Positions 11,462-21,926 of a stretch of DNA of 64,000 nt are shown one piece after another. This DNA comes from Brachionus manjavacas (taxonomy: Eukaryota; Rotifera; Eurotatoria; Ploima; Brachionidae), in assembly GCA_019054805.1 (NCBI GenBank), contig JAHQIY010000001.1:7888501-7952500 (forward strand), in the 5' to 3' direction. The first letter of the stretch is position 1; every line of letters starts with the position of its first letter. The notes below the pieces were generated by a model, which was not told where the DNA came from, did not search any database, and worked only from the letters and a program-made list of their open reading frames with translations. The translations under genes and the position numbers were made by a program.

Positions 11462-14400
11462 ATGACTTTAAGCAATAATATTGACTTCAATTTTTTATAT
11501 CGTAAAAAAAAAATTGACAATGAAGAAGAAAACGGTACTAGCAAAGGCCTATCCCGAGTTCTTGGATTAACAGATATATCTGCCATAGGCATCTCGTCTA
11601 CTTTAGGCTCCGGTATTTACGTTTTAGCTGGATCTGTGATCGCTAAATATTCCGGTCCCAGCATCATGATCTCTTTCATTATAGCTGGCATTGCCACATT
11701 TTTGTCCGGCCTTTCATATGCCGAGCTTGGTGCTCGTGTTCCAAAATCTGGATCTGCTTATGCATACATTTACGCTACAATTGGAGAATTTGTAGCTTTT
11801 ATGATGGGTAATATGGCTATAAATAAAAATAAAAATCATTTTTTTATCTTTTAATGAATATTACATTCAAAACTTTGATGATTAAATGGTTATTTGTTTC
11901 GTTAAGGCTGGGATTTAATACTAGAATACATTATTGGCACAGCAAGTGTTTCAAATGCTTTATCACTGTATATTGACAAAATAACTGGACGAAAAATTCA
12001 GGCATTTTTGTCATCTACTCTTCCTATTAATTCTCCATTTTTGGGTCCGTATCCTGATTTTGTCGCTTTTGGTTTAGTGGTAATGGCGACTTGCTTGATG
12101 CTTTTGGGTGTTAAAGAATCAGCATTGATGAATAAGATTTTTACTTTGATCAATATAACGATTCTATCAATTATAATCATGGCTGGAATGACAAAGATTG
12201 ATTTATCGAACTGGACCACAGATCCAAAGGTTTTATTAAACTCTAGCAACAAGATAATTTTTTTTGTTTAATTGAATATTTAGAATTTGAGTTGGGTAGA
12301 TAGCTTAGGAAAAAATCAAACATGTTTTAGTTCTTCTAGATGTGGAAATGGTGGTTTTATGCCTTTTGGGATTAGTGGTTTGATAACAGGAGCTGCTAAA
12401 TGTTTTTATGCGTTTATCGGCTTTGATGCTATTGCCTCGACAGGTGAAGAACTAAAAAACCCTAAGAGAAACATACCCTTAGGTATCTTAATTACTTTGT
12501 TAACAACATCCGCTCTTTATTGCGGAATATCGATTGTTATTACATTGATGGTTCCTTACTACGTTATTGATCCAGACACTCCTTTACCTCATGCATTTGA
12601 CTATGCCAACTTGGATTGGGCAAAAAAATTTGTCTCATTTGGAGCTATTCTCAGTCTAGGTACATGTCTATATGCCGGAATGTTTCCGATGCCCAGAATT
12701 ATTTACAGCATGGCATCAGATGGGCTATTATTCAATATTTTTGCGAAAATTTTGCCAAAATTTCATACACCGTATATTGCAAGCATTTTTTCTGGTTTAT
12801 GCGCAGGTTCTTTTTAATAGATATTTATTGTTTATTTATTTTTTTTAATTATTTTTTTTTGTAGGATTTTTTGCTGCTATTTTTGATCTAAATGAATTGG
12901 TGGAAATGATGTCAATAGGAACCTTAATTGCATATACACTCGTTTCACTATGTGTTCTTATTCTAAGGTAAAGCGAGCTTTTTGAAAATTGAAAATTGAA
13001 ATGATTGCTGTTGGCAAACAGAGTCATGGTGTCATGTAACTTATCTTATTTTATAAATGAAAAAAGCTCACAGAATGAATTTATGCTTGTTTCTTATTAA
13101 ACTTTCAACTTTTGATCAAACCAACAAAAATTACTCTTCAAAATGAGAGTTAAAGGTAAGGTCATCGAAAATGACACCGCGCTTCCATCTGCTAACACTA
13201 ATGATAGACTTTAATTTAAAAAGATTATTGCAAAATCCTAATGTTTTTTTATTAATTAATTTTGAATACAAATGAAAAATATAGGGATATTAGTCAGATT
13301 CAAAAAATTGTATTTTTCAGGCTTTGCAAATTTTGGTAGAAAGAACAATTAACATTTGAAAAATATTAAAAGGTAGTGGCAATTAAAACATCATAATTTC
13401 ATCTTTTTTAAAATCATATGCATTTTGAAATTTTTACCAAAATATTAAATTATGGGACAATTATTTATCGATTCTAAATGTTTAAGGGTTGGGATTAAAG
13501 AAACATAAAAAAGTAAATAAAAAATATTAAAAACGAATCAAGCATAAACATAATTTAATTTTTCTAAACTGCTCCCAAACAAATAATTTTTTTTTTCATA
13601 AATGTTTATAAAAAAGCTTTTTTTCTTAACAAATTTCAAATAAAAATCAAGTCAAGTAAGTAAAAAAATTCGATTAAATAATAAGAAAAATGTAATTTTG
13701 ATTTAAAAAATGTTTTCAAGTTTGACCTAAAAATTTAATTTGATTATAAAAACCCATTCGAGTTTTCGCCTCATTTATTCAAAGAAAAAGTTGATGTTTT
13801 AATTCAAGTTTTGAACAATTTTTTTTATGACTATTTATGTTTATTCACTGTTTACGAAACTGAAATTTTATTTTATTGTTTCAACAGCACTTTTCTGAAA
13901 TAATTTTTTTGTTTTTTATGCTTTGTTTTCTTTTTTTTTAAATATTTAACTTTATGTTTTAGTTCGCTTTTATAAAAATTAAATTTGCCATGCCTTTAAG
14001 TTTCGAGAATATTTTAAATAAAATTGAGTCGTAAAATTAAATAAAATAAACTTTTTCTAGATACAAACCGGAGGAAGATTCAAATGAAAAAGTTAAACTA
14101 ATGAGCAAAAAAGATCCTGCTAAAGTAATTGATTTAGTAGTCGATGATTCAGATGACAATTTTTTAAGGCGCTTATTTTCACCTACAAACAAAAAGCCCA
14201 ATCGTTCAAGTTCTTTGCTGGTCAATTATTTGACTTTTTTAATATGTAATTTTTTTAATTTTGCTATTCTATTTTTCTTATATTTTCAATTTAGTGATTC
14301 ATTTAATTATTATTAGTATTGTAATTTCGAATTCTGTAAATTTTGGAAGATTTGTCGAGTCAGTGGTTGTGGTTTTATTTTTAAATGTCTTTTTACTTAG

Positions 14401-14813
14401 TTTTATAATATGGAGACAACCGCAAAATACTCTAATACAAACATTTCAGGTAATCAGTTAATAAACAACCTAATAAAATCAATTGTAATCTAAAATTAGA
14501 GTCCCTTGGTTCCATTAACTCCAATTCTCAGTTCAATGATAAATATTTATCTAATGACTACTTTGTCATTGACAACATGGCTAAGATTTCTAATTTGGTT
14601 CATCCTAGGTAAATAAGAATTTAAATGAAAATTATTCAATTTTTATATTAAATTATTTTTAACCAAGGATTTATTATTTATATGGTTTATGGAGCTAATC
14701 ACAGTAAAGAAAATAACAACAGTAATCAAAAGTTTTGTTTACCATTTATTGTTAAAAATCATCAAATAACTGATAAAGAAACAGAAGCAAATATGGAAAT
14801 GACAGCATTTTAA
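11462..14813 (+). CDS. Cationic amino acid transporter (SLC7 CAT family)
   Basis: Plasma-membrane transporter of the APC superfamily; the CAT subgroup carries arginine, lysine and ornithine. Eight exons close exactly in frame: 11462-11807, 11907-12229, 12284-12806, 12865-12967, 14061-14245, 14295-14449, 14500-14608, 14668-14813, giving 629 residues, the usual CAT length. The N-terminus has [20 protein letters not shown] and GSGIYVLAG; next come [36 protein letters not shown] with [11 protein letters not shown], and the C-terminal [18 protein letters not shown] and [19 protein letters not shown]. These last segments separate CAT from the light-chain LAT proteins, which lack the extra C-terminal helices. 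Intron 4 (12968-14060) is long with no recognisable content; the others are 49-99 nt. It lies between the two GPCR copies. Confidence 0.93.
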
Positions 14814-15046
14814 AAACGAAATAATATATTTAAAAATTTTTTAACAATATTTAAATGTGTATATTAAAATTGTCAATATTTCAATAATTCTGATATTTTC
14901 GCCGAATTTTTATCAACGAAATTTTAAATAAAAACTAGAAAATTCTCTTTGATATGTTTATTTAAAGATACCCGAAAAAATTTAAATTCTAAAATTTTTT
15001 TTTTAAATGATCACATCCTCAAAAGAAGAAAATTAAAGAATAAAAT
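14814..15046. other. 3' flank of transporter gene
   Basis: AT-rich, with several AATAAA-like sequences that could serve polyadenylation. Nothing else seen. Confidence 0.4.
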
Positions 15047-15450
15047 AGTGTTGGGCGCCGTACAGGCGGCCAGATGGCCGGTTCAAAATACGGCCAGAAT
15101 AAATTTTTTTTTTAATAAATTCTTTTAGTTTTCAAAAAAAATAAGTGTTTTTTTTTCTGATTTTTTAAGATGAATTTTTTTAAAAAGCATTCTGTATAAA
15201 ATTAATTTTCTTTAAATACGAGATAGCTGAGTTGTTAATAAACTTGTAAAGAAATAAAACTTTTTTGGGATAAAAAGGATAAGGATCTTATTCGCATCAA
15301 GTTGACAAGTTGATAATTTTCTGGCCGTATTTTGGTCCAAATGGTGGTCCATGGCCGTTTTTATGGCCAGCCGTATTTTAATGGCCGGACAGGTGATCGC
15401 CTGATTTGGACTGCGAGTTGGCCGGCCAAAATTGACGGTCTGCCAACACT
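15047..15450. repeat. GC-rich MITE-like element with GGCCGTATT repeats
   Basis: The ends are inverted (AGTGTTGGGCGCC left; GGTCTGCCAACACT right). Subterminal GGCCGTATTTT/AAATACGGCC words recur at both ends, around 15096, 15323, 15370 and 15390. Its GC content stands out sharply from the surroundings. The outer bases could be read as TA on each side, but the target duplication is not certain. Confidence 0.65.
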
Positions 15451-15701
15451 AGGATGATAGTTCTACAAAATTATTTCTTTATTATTCTTTTAATAAGTTT
15501 TTAAAAAAATTAATCATTGGTTTTGATTTAATACAAAATTCTAAAATGTGAAAAATTTATTAAGCGTGGCATATTTTTTACTTTTTAACATAATTGTGTA
15601 TTTTTTAGACATTCGATAGCGAATTACAGCTCATATAGTTGATCAAGATAGTTTTTTTACAATTTGATCTTTAAAAAAAAAGATCTTATTTTGATCCCCA
15701 G

Positions 15702-16962
15702 TTAGTTTCTTGCATGAGACGTGTGAGAATTTTTTGAGCTATTGACTAGATTAAAACCATGTGGTAGCACTAAAAAAATAAACTTGTAATAGCCACGACG
15801 CAATGTCGAACTAAAATAGGCATAATAAAAGGCATTAACTGAGGAATTAATGTGGGCAAAAGCAGTTGTAATAACCATAGCTGCTGGATGAAGCATATCG
15901 TTATGGTCGATTATGTAGATTAAACCAAATGGCATCCAGCAAAAGAAATAGGTAATGAATGAAGCGAAAAGGCTTTTGGCAAGCTGAATTTGTTTTTTAT
16001 GAGCATTACAGCCAATTTTTCCACTATATTTTGAAACAAATAGAAATATTTTTAAATAGCAAACGAAAATACAAATGCAAGGTGTCAAAACGTAGCAAAA
16101 TATGTAAAAGAATCCAAATTCTTGACTCTGGGTTCTATCGGTCATACAAGATAACACTTTTTTGTCATAGTCATAGCCTCCCCATCCTTTTTTTTTAATT
16201 AAAAAAATTAAATTTATTTTTATTTTAAAGAAAAAAAAACTCAACCCGAAAGATTCGGTGTTCCCAGAGCTATGCCACCAAGCCATGGCAGAATACAAAG
16301 AAAAATTGTTTTCTTTTTGCTGAAAATTCTTGAATAAAAATGATCGTGACAGATTTTAATGTATCTAAATTGATAATGATTTGATTGAAAGAATTTTTAT
16401 TGATTCTTTTTAATATTTTGGTAAATATTTACCGATTAAATGCCAAAAGAGCTATGTTCAGAAGAGACGAGCCACAAAATATCAAACACAAAAATCCGAT
16501 AATTGTGCACAATGGTTTCCTGTTGAGAAAAAAGTCTTCTCCTGCCAAAACTCCTGATTAAAATATTTATTTAAATTTTTTGAATTTTTTTTTTAAAAAT
16601 ATTACCGATTGCATTAAAGCTATTGATCAATGTGCTAATGTGTAAATCAGCAATGCTTAGATTTACAATGATCCAATAGTTGGGTGCATTTAGTTCTTTG
16701 TTAAATATTATTGCCAAAATCGTTAGTATGTTACCTAGGGAAAAATTTTAAAATAAAAAATTAATTATTAAAAATTAATTATACCCAAGAAGCCAAAAAA
16801 TATTCCAAAAAAAGTTAAAACTAAAAATGCTATGTAAAGTACTAGATCATTTTTGATGAAGTCAATTCCACCATAATTAATTGAAGAGTCGAATGATTCA
16901 TTCAGATTAAAAATACTCAAATTTGAAGAAGATATTTTGTGGATTAAATGATGAAGAAACAT
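15702..16962 (-). CDS. Rhodopsin-family (class A) GPCR, copy 2
   Basis: Same architecture as the copy at 6620-7880. Five exons have identical lengths: 16962-16785, 16734-16606, 16553-16433, 16364-16246, 16186-15702 (1032 nt, 343 residues). Motifs are the same: GN in TM1, NLSIADL, LNRY for DRY, CWMP in TM6, NAFYY for NPxxY. A few N-terminal substitutions occur (GIDFIKND against GIDLIQND). The tail after TM7 differs strongly (LRRGYYKFIFLVLPHGF against LRHGFIKFIGLLLPYNF). Intron sequences are also almost identical between copies, which argues for recent duplication or gene conversion rather than retroposition. An acceptor-like TTTTTTCAG lies six bases before the ATG. Confidence 0.88.
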
Positions 16963-17403
16963 TTTACTCTGAAAAAATATTGAGCATTAGTCATTTTATA
17001 TTGATTTCTATTGTTATAATTATCGTCAATAATTAAGCGTACTTTAAGGATTTCCCTTAATTTATATATAAATTTTTTAGTTTTTAAATTTTAAAATTTA
17101 TTGAAATCAATATTCCAATTGTATCTCGTCTAAAAAAGATCATTCCTATTTCAAAATAATTTGAAATGAAAGGAAACGGATTTGTGAGTGTTTCTGGTTT
17201 TAAAGTATTAGCTGATGGTTTTAATTAAATTGCATGAAGAGATATGATTCAATTCCTGTGATTGTTATCAAGGTTCTCATGCAGACTAATTTTTATCAAA
17301 CGTATTTAAAACTTCCTCTCTAATTTTTAAAGATCTTTATTCATTAAACAATTAAAAAAATTTAAAAAAAAATCTTTTCAAAATTGATCCTTTTGAATGA
17401 TTA
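16963..17403. other. Intergenic, nothing recognised
   Basis: AT-rich spacer between the GPCR 5' end and the 3' end of the 240-aa gene. No further features seen. Confidence 0.4.
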
Positions 17404-18227
17404 TCAGTGATCCTTATAAATAGAAGGAAGTGATTCATAGACTACAGGACTTTCTTCAAAAAAATAGCTCGAATTAGCTAAATCACTCAAATAGTAAATT
17501 TTGGTTTCACCGGCGTTCTCAGGTGATTCATGATTAAATTGTTTTCTATCTAAAATCAAAAATAAATCAAAATTAAACAAAAATCATATAATTGATTTAC
17601 AATTATATTTATTTGGACTTGGTGTCAAAGTTATATAATCATCATGATAATTTTCATCACTCAATCTTGAATTGTTTTTCATGCTTCCTCGACTATTATT
17701 TAATTTTCGGTTTGTTGCAAAAGGACTTGAATTTTTACCAGATCTTTCATTTAGTCTTGACGCTTGGGCCAAATTTACCTAGGTTTATCAATGTAATTAA
17801 ATTGATTAAACAATATTTGATAAAGAACCTTTCTTAGAACTTCTCGGTAGTCGTATTTATTTCTGAATCGAGATGGTTGACTTGATCTTAGATCAAAATC
17901 TGAGTCATCATTTTCATCTGAAAGCTCGTCATATGCCAAACTGTTATCAAAAGATATTTTTTTGGTAAAAGTAGGCCTTAAACCATACTCAATGCTAGAC
18001 TTTCTATGAGCCGATTTATATTCATCAAATGAATCTTTGTATTTTACATAGTGGCGGTCAATTATGGTTTTATAATTAGGATCACTCTTGGTGGTTAGAT
18101 TATCAATAGCCAATTTTCTTACGTCATATGTTTGGCGTTTGAATTTTTTTCCTTCTTTGATTGCAGCAATTTGTAATCTTTGGCACACTGAACATAAACC
18201 AGTCTCTCTGTCTATCAGATGAGGCAT
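17404..18227 (-). CDS. Unrecognised 240-residue protein
   Basis: Three exons close exactly in frame: 18227-17829, 17778-17601, 17549-17404, 723 nt in all. The N-terminus (MPHLIDRETGLCSVC) holds a single CxxC and is followed by a basic helical stretch. The middle is acidic and Ser/Asp-rich (YDELSDENDDSDFDL) and looks disordered, then YDYREVLRK. The C-terminus is Asn/Ser-rich and ends in tyrosine-rich segments (KIYYLSDLAN, YKDHstop). There is no signal peptide or membrane helix. I do not recognise a family. Conserved frame across three introns with good GT/AG sites supports a real gene. The ATG follows CAATAG directly. Confidence 0.65.
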
Positions 18228-18826
18228 CTATTGCATTTAAGCTAAATTTTATTTTTCAAAATATTTTTTGATTAAACAACTGCGTCTTATTTTTTTTTAA
18301 ATTTAATTATTTATTCAAAATAAAATACCTTTTTATTTATTTTTATTTGAGTTAATTTTAAAAAACTTTTTTGATTCGGTTAAAAAAGCGTTGTTAATTT
18401 CAAACTCAAAGCACGGTCAGGTGTATATTTAAATATAAATTCTATTATATTTAAAAGTTGATTAGGATTCGAGGATTGATTATAATTTTTAAAGAATCAA
18501 TCTTTTAATTATACGGATTTTAAAAAAAGAAATTAAGTTCTGTTTTAAAATTTGAAAACTGAGAAAATTTTTTAATCAAAAGACAGAGAATTTTTCGCTC
18601 TGTAAATTTAATTTTAAAAAATAAAATTCAAAAAAATAAATTGGAATGAAAGGAGCAAAATAACATTGAAAGGCTAATTATTATAAAAAGCATTTTGTGT
18701 AAAATAATAAAAAAAGGAAATGGGTTTTGCAGAAGAATCACTTTGTCTTTTCAACAAGACACTGTAAATTTATAATAGAAGAGAATAGATAAAAAAATAA
18801 TGTCTAACCCCATTTAGGGTATGTTT
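18228..18826. other. Intergenic, nothing recognised
   Basis: AT-rich upstream region of the 240-residue gene, ending at the 8-bp target duplication of the hAT-type MITE. No coding frame seen. Confidence 0.4.
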
Positions 18827-19358
18827 CAGAGTTGTTTAAAAGTCACAAGTCTCAAGCCAAGTCCAAGTCCGGCCTTTTTTTTATTTATTTTTTTTCAAAA
18901 GTAATGTGTTTTACGTTTTTTTTTTCCTTTTTTCCAGAAGTCCAAAAACTTTTTTTGCGATGAATATCATTACTAGAAAATTCTTAAATTGTGTTTAAAT
19001 TAATAATTGCCCAAATCTTGGTTGTTTTGGATAAAAAGACAATTTTTAAAACATTTCTAAAATTTATTTAAAATTCACTTTTTAAATGTATGTGCCTTTT
19101 TTAATTAGTAGTAGTAATAATAAAACCGCAAAGCGAGATAACTCGCAGGGTTGTCCCTCATAGCGGTCGTCTTAGTTGATGTTGGTCGTATTTGATTTTA
19201 AAGGAGTCTACCGTTATTCTAATTATTATTTAGATTCAATTTTTTAAAGAAAATACTCATTTAAATCTCTCTCATCTTTAAGTAAAACACATTACTTTTG
19301 AAAATAAAAATAAAAAGTCTGGACTTGGACTTTAATTTGGGGCTTATAAACAACTCTG
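18827..19358. mobile_element. Non-autonomous hAT-type MITE, copy 1
   Basis: The 532-bp element begins CAGAGTTGTTTAAAAGTCAC and ends with its inverted counterpart ...TTATAAACAACTCTG. It is flanked by a perfect 8-bp target duplication, GTATGTTT, at 18819-18826 and 19359-19366. An 8-bp duplication and CAGAG-like ends are hallmarks of the hAT superfamily. Subterminal AAGTCC/GGACTT words repeat. No transposase inside. A second family member lies at 48911-49773. Confidence 0.88.
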
Positions 19359-19529
19359 GTATGTTTTAGACAAAATTTTTAAATATCAACAAGAAAAAAC
19401 TTCGGATAGTAGCTTGGCTATAGAAAATTATTCTAAAATCCTGAAATTAAATTTATTTTAGCTTTGAATAATTCAACAATTTTTTTTCAATTGTTTTTCA
19501 AACCCATTAATCAGAATCTAATCATTAGA

Positions 19530-20080
19530 CTGGTAATTAAAAAGAAGGTGTAGAAGTTCAACTCAATACAGTAAGCTCTGTATCAGGTTTTAGCAATCGT
19601 TTAAAAAGATACTGGAAAAGGAGATCAGCACTTCCATTATTACATGTTGATTAGCATGGGAAAAATCATTATAATTATGCTAGTTAGGCAATCAGAGTTG
19701 ACACGAACTACTATGTCCAAATTGCTTTAGTGATTTATTTTTTAGGTTCAAACTCCTGGATCAGCCTCGAAAATTCCTTGAAACTGAGTTCTTTTTTTAA
19801 GAGGTAATTAACATGATGAGAAAAATTGCGACCAATTTTTATTAAGCCATTTAGTTTGTAAACCTTCACCATCACAAATTAAATTGGAATCGGAAATATT
19901 TATACCATATCAAAGCATGAAAAATAAAGATAAGCAGAATAGTTAGATTGTTTTGCCTTCCACGGATAAAGAATTTTTTAATGTTGGTCCCAAAAGCAGC
20001 TATTTTTTAAGTTACAACATATTTACGGCTTATTGTACAAAATAGGCCTTCCATTATCAAGTAATTTAGATTGTTGAATT
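19530..20080. other. GC-richer stretch of unknown origin
   Basis: Sequence complexity and GC are visibly higher than in the flanks, as in decayed coding DNA. Both strands contain short open stretches broken by stops (for example a plus-strand VSSVSGFSNRLKRYWKRRSA near 19570). No family recognised; possibly a degenerate transposase. Confidence 0.35.
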
Positions 20081-20130
20081 GACCTCAACAATATTGATTC
20101 TTGCTGAACGCTTGTTTCTCGCAGAAAGTT

Positions 20131-20311
20131 GTTCTGCAAACAGTACAATATTGTTAAAATTTGTACATAAGAATTTTAAGATCTGCGAAAACTCTGAAAA
20201 TTTCCGGAAAATGCACACAACGAAAAAACATTTGATTAAAATATGCTATAAATTGCAGAGTCTTTGCGGAGCTTAAAATTCTTATGTACAAATTTGTACT
20301 GTTTGCAGAAC
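20131..20311. repeat. Short fold-back repeat
   Basis: Left arm GTTCTGCAAACAGTACAA then TTTGTACATAAGAATTTTAA, and an inverted right arm ending TTTGTACTGTTTGCAGAAC. The left arm has a small insertion relative to the right. Probably a MITE or fold-back element. Confidence 0.6.
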
Positions 20312-21211
20312 CACTTTTGTACAATTAGAAAAAAAATTATAGCGTTTCCTTTTTTCCTCCTGTAATTTTTTTACTTAAATTTCACATTGCACAAAAATCA
20401 ATATTTTAAAACAATTAATCATTCAACGGATAAAAAGAAAATTTTAATTAGTTAATGGTCAATATTTTAAATTAATCATTATCATATGAATATTACAAAT
20501 AATTTTGAAATTTATTAAATACTATAATTTTATTACAGATCATTTTATTTTTATTTTCCTAATTTTTATTAATTTAAAAAAACTAGTTCCATAAATTTGA
20601 AATGAGTTTTTATAATGTTCAAAATAACAAAAATTGCTAAAAAATCTTACATCAAAATATTTATTTTGAAAAAACATATTAAGAGAACTGTGCAGTTTTT
20701 TTTGTAAATCATAATTTTTTATAATTATCTATTAAAAATTGCAATATTAAAAAATAATAAATGATGCAAATTAACGTTTTTTCTCGAATTTAGCCACATA
20801 TATATAAATTAAATAAATTAAAGTAAATTTATTTAAAAAAATTGAATTTAAAAAACTTTGATGATGATAAGCATTTAGAAAAATATATTTCACTAAATTC
20901 AGCAAATAAAAACTTATTTTAATTAATACAGGAAATACTAAATGATTAAATTAAATCTCATTTTTTTTCGAGATTTCCTTTCGATCTGTTCGAATTGTAA
21001 ATATTTTTTAAAAATTGTAATTTATTTAAATGCTAAAATTAATTCACTGGTAATAAATTGATATTGAATTTGTTAGTCATAATTTTAAAAAATATCAGCT
21101 TAAATTTTTAGGCTATTTTTTTGATTTTGGAAGTGCTTTAACTCCTCACAGAATATTCAAATTAAATTTAAATTTTAAATTTTAAATTAAGTTAATATTT
21201 GATTAAATACC
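20312..21211. other. Intergenic AT-rich DNA
   Basis: No coding frame, RNA gene or repeat structure recognised. Confidence 0.4.
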
Positions 21212-21328
21212 GGGCAGAAAATTACGGATAAAATTACGGCATAATTTTGTGAAAATTTCGTGATTATTTGTTAAAATTACGCAATTACAAATATAATTAC
21301 GCGTAAAACATGGCGTAATTTTCTACCC
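21212..21328. repeat. 117-bp inverted-repeat element
   Basis: Ends GGGCAGAAAATTACG and CGTAATTTTCTACCC are inverted (one mismatch). The interior is rich in AATTACG/CGTAATT words. Typical of a very small MITE; target duplication not resolved. Confidence 0.55.
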
Positions 21329-21926
21329 AGGAAATAATCAATTCAATAGTAGAAGTTGTAGTAGTGATATCTGCAGTATAGATATTTCTATCTACACTAT
21401 TTTGTTTATTTGAATTAAGTTTCCCCTATCAATCAGTTTTGTCGCCTTTCTTTGTACTCTTTCAAGAATATTAATGTCTGTTTTTAAATATGAGCTCCAA
21501 GTTCCTACTGCATACTTCAGATAGGCTCTCACAAGTGATGTATGGAGAAGTCTTTATGATTTTCAGCTAAGATTCTCAAAATAATTTCTTATCAGACCCA
21601 ATACAGTAAAGTACGGTTATAACGAAGTCGCTGGGGGAATCAAAAACGGTTCGTTATAACCGAACTTTGTTACATCCGAAAAAGACAAAAAAAAATTTTT
21701 TTTAAAGTTTTTATTTAATTAAAACGAATTAAAAAAGAAATAATAATGATAAATATGAAAAAAAATTATATATTATTTTTTAAAATAATCGGAGATGGTT
21801 TTGGTGTTTGCTATCGATAAGCTTTAGGTATTTTACTTTTTCATGCAACGTAAAAACCTTAAGTTTAGTTGTTTTTGTTTTTTCTAACATTTTTTAGTAG
21901 TTTAATTTTATATATATAAACTTAAA

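Noticed and set aside
12230-12283. Read-through of CAT exon 2 to a stop at about 12270, or an 18-nt intron
   Set aside because: A donor at AAG|GTTTTA gives a 54-nt intron, phase 0, and the expected CAT sequence.
15959-16198. 79- and 89-codon plus-strand frames opposite the GPCR last exons (also 6877-7146)
   Set aside because: Antisense shadows; the minus strand gives seven-transmembrane receptors with exact exon phases.
16187-16298. Unspliced reading of GPCR copy 2 exon 5 starting at 16298
   Set aside because: It reads exon 4 in the wrong frame through a 59-nt intron; splicing gives TM4 and the GWGGYDYD loop in frame.
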